This document shows positions 63,905 through 64,000 of a stretch of 64,000 nucleotides of DNA, piece after piece (position 1 is the stretch's first letter; every line of letters starts with the position of its first letter). This DNA comes from Afipia massiliensis (lineage in GTDB: Bacteria; Pseudomonadota; Alphaproteobacteria; Rhizobiales; Xanthobacteraceae), in NCBI RefSeq assembly GCF_001006325.2, contig NZ_LBIA02000001.1, positions 3,535,501 to 3,599,500 on the forward strand. The letters are read 5' to 3'. The position numbers and the translations under genes were made by a program. A model generated the notes under the pieces. It was not told the origin of the DNA and made no database searches. It saw nothing but the letters and a program-made list of their open reading frames with translations.

Positions 63905-63922
63905 ATGTCATCGAACTGTCAT
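63905..63922 (+). promoter_or_regulatory. PHO box
   Basis: ATGTCAT-CGAA-CTGTCAT matches the PhoB consensus of two CTGTCAT repeats with 4 bases between, at 11-bp pitch. It lies 72 bases before the start of the next gene. Confidence 0.8.
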
Positions 63923-63993
63923 GACAGTGGCACATTGTCTCTGTGGAACGGGCCTAAGGTCCGGTCTGATGACATGATATGAGGTTTCGCTTC

Positions 63994-64000
63994 ATGGACG
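63994..64000 (+). CDS. Start of the next gene, probably polyphosphate kinase (partial)
   Basis: ATGGACG begins a gene cut by the window edge, preceded by TGAGGTTTCGCTTC with a GAGG ribosome-binding site. The PHO box and the usual order purM-phosphatidyltransferase-hdaA-ppk in this family suggest ppk. Only two codons are visible, so identity is inference from context. Confidence 0.45.

Overview
This 64 kb window is chromosomal DNA of an alphaproteobacterium, most likely a member of the Nitrobacteraceae/Bradyrhizobiaceae (Bradyrhizobium, Rhodopseudomonas, Afipia or Nitrobacter type). The evidence is high GC, alphaproteobacterial gene neighbourhoods (dnaB-alr-radA-cvpA-purF, rpsF-rpsR-DUF2232-rplI, lptG-lptD-surA-pdxA-rsmA, purM-purN next to hdaA and a PHO-box gene), a permuted two-piece tmRNA gene, an HdaA-type short DnaA homologue, a family-typical small beta-barrel porin, and several dispersed palindromic elements of the kind common in these genomes. 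Genus cannot be fixed from the sequence alone.

Layout. 1-5700: end of a membrane protein gene, panB, an outer-membrane porin, a lone AraC HTH domain, then TPR anchor protein, short lipoprotein and der. 5700-16500 is mainly a minus-strand block: DUF2147 protein, SDR, purF, cvpA, radA, a SnoaL-like protein, a RidA/CnbZ-like protein, alr and dnaB, interrupted by a plus-strand acetyltransferase-methyltransferase fusion. 16500-21200 is an accessory stretch: two abnormal tRNA-like genes, rhodanese, cyclopropane fatty acid synthase, a CxxCH protein with a disordered tail, and a TetR-thioesterase pair. 21400-23900: rplI, DUF2232, rpsR and rpsF. 24200-28300: a TetR-desaturase operon with a clear palindromic operator, a small membrane protein and a kinase-glycosyltransferase fusion.

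28500-39600 holds fatty acid synthesis (fabD, fabG, acpP, fabF) split by ssrA, eutBC and a GAF-adenylate cyclase, followed by mltG, yicC and gmk. 39600-49300: exported SH3-like protein, a spermidine-synthase-like methyltransferase, zinc alcohol dehydrogenase, then the LPS and outer-membrane assembly operon lptG-lptD-surA-pdxA-rsmA, from which lptF is missing. 49700-54900: pepA, holC, a lipoprotein, an ABC-F ATPase and a small protein. 55000-64000: two paralogous His/Gly-rich exported proteins, ndk, a TerC-like protein, an autotransporter-barrel protein, a cold shock protein, a lipoprotein sugar dehydrogenase, purN-purM, a CDP-alcohol phosphatidyltransferase, hdaA, and the first codons of a PHO-box-controlled gene (probably ppk).

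Most of the window is core housekeeping. The items most worth a second look are the tandem tRNA-like genes at 16859-17050 (one lacks an anticodon loop, the other lacks U33 and the D-loop GG pair), the missing lptF with a possible start-codon scar, and two unusual domain fusions. I found no CRISPR array, prophage, IS element or rRNA operon.
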